Part shown: one piece after another, positions 43,431-43,552 of the stretch | Layout: each line of letters begins with the position of its first letter | Position numbering within the stretch: position 1 is the first letter of the stretch | NCBI GenBank assembly: GCA_947493195.1 | Contig: CANLQG010000012.1 | Location: 1 to 43,552, forward strand | DNA from: an uncultured Sphingomonadaceae bacterium | Lineage (GTDB): Bacteria; Pseudomonadota; Alphaproteobacteria; Sphingomonadales; Sphingomonadaceae | DNA: 43,552 nucleotides | Direction: 5' to 3' | Notes under the pieces: model-generated | Databases searched by the model: none | The model's input: the letters and a program-made list of their open reading frames with translations, nothing else | What the model was told of the DNA's origin: nothing | Translations under genes and position numbers: made by a program

Positions 43431-43533
43431 AATTCGAGCGCTACGGGGTTCTGCGGTATCCTGGTCTGTTTCGGGTGTCCCCCGTCAGCGCCTATGACAC
43501 AGATTTGAGGTTGTGATTTAAGGACGATTTGGG

Positions 43534-43552
43534 CTTCGTCGTAGTGACGAAG
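43534..43552. repeat. Hairpin at the right edge of the window
   Basis: CTTCGTC (43534-43540) and GACGAAG (43546-43552) form a perfect 7-bp stem with a 5-base loop; the window ends directly after it, so the context is unknown. Confidence 0.45.

Larger units (their letters stand above)
42412..43552. other. Gene-poor right end of the window
   Basis: About 1.1 kb without a confident gene. It contains the promoter of the small HTH-like gene, a stretch with stacked hairpins and a terminator (42745-42900), a weak 93-codon frame (42733-43014), a palindromic repeat (43073-43095), a 9-bp tandem repeat (43196-43276) and two further inverted repeats near the end. From 42450 to 42740 I see nothing recognisable. 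No second copy of the tRNA-Met 3' end was found here. Confidence 0.7.

Overview
The window looks like a chromosomal segment of an alphaproteobacterium of the order Sphingomonadales, probably Erythrobacteraceae or a close relative. The evidence is the GC-rich backbone, a hemA of the Shemin (5-aminolevulinate synthase) type, the lepB-rnc-era operon, an otsB-GH15-otsA cluster, an ornithine decarboxylase with a deoxyhypusine-synthase-like enzyme, and the sequence of the tRNA-Met remnant. The family-level placement is inference. No rRNA gene, complete tRNA, insertion sequence or CRISPR array was seen.

Backbone, 1-36712. The left end holds the 5' end of a propionyl-CoA carboxylase beta gene, then glutathione reductase (gor), a SIR2-like protein, an RhlE-type RNA helicase, TspO, a PAS histidine kinase, an EF-hand lipoprotein and pgi, all on the minus strand. 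The lepB-rnc-era operon follows on plus, its genes joined by ATGA overlaps. A deacetylase-like lipoprotein, a DHA2-type exporter, topA with a coupled small HTH-like gene, and plsY-dprA-membrane protein (all overlapping) lie on minus. On plus come murI, hemA (which seems to start at CTG) and a PAS-GGDEF-EAL-PilZ protein. From 23.1 to 28.4 kb, ornithine decarboxylase and a DHS-family enzyme probably form a putrescine to homospermidine route, with lemA, a DUF3137 gene, a GNAT and an unknown membrane protein between them. A threonine dehydratase and a MAPEG protein follow. The trehalose cluster otsB-GH15-otsA, a DbpA/DeaD-like helicase and an NAD(P)-binding protein close the backbone.

Accessory island, 36772 to beyond the window. 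It opens with the 3' half of a tRNA-Met(CAT) gene, the attL scar of an integration. Base composition then drops. A three-gene minus-strand operon encodes a DUF3883 nuclease-like protein, an unrecognised 185-aa protein and a HEPN protein carrying R-x5-H. Next are a decayed integrase C-terminus, a zinc-ribbon RES-domain protein (predicted NAD+-consuming toxin type), an intact tyrosine integrase and a small HTH-like gene. That gene has a near-leaderless promoter overlapping a 12-bp palindrome, and the same palindrome stands next to attL. The last 1.1 kb has no confident gene. It holds a row of hairpins ending in a terminator on the minus strand (a possible small RNA), a palindromic repeat and a 9-bp tandem repeat. 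No second tRNA-Met copy was found, so the right end of the island is probably outside the window.

The best candidate for an undescribed system is the HEPN / unknown / DUF3883 operon, together with the neighbouring RES gene on the same mobile island. The pairing of a nuclease-like domain with a HEPN RNase-like domain resembles known defence logic, but this role is inferred, not shown.
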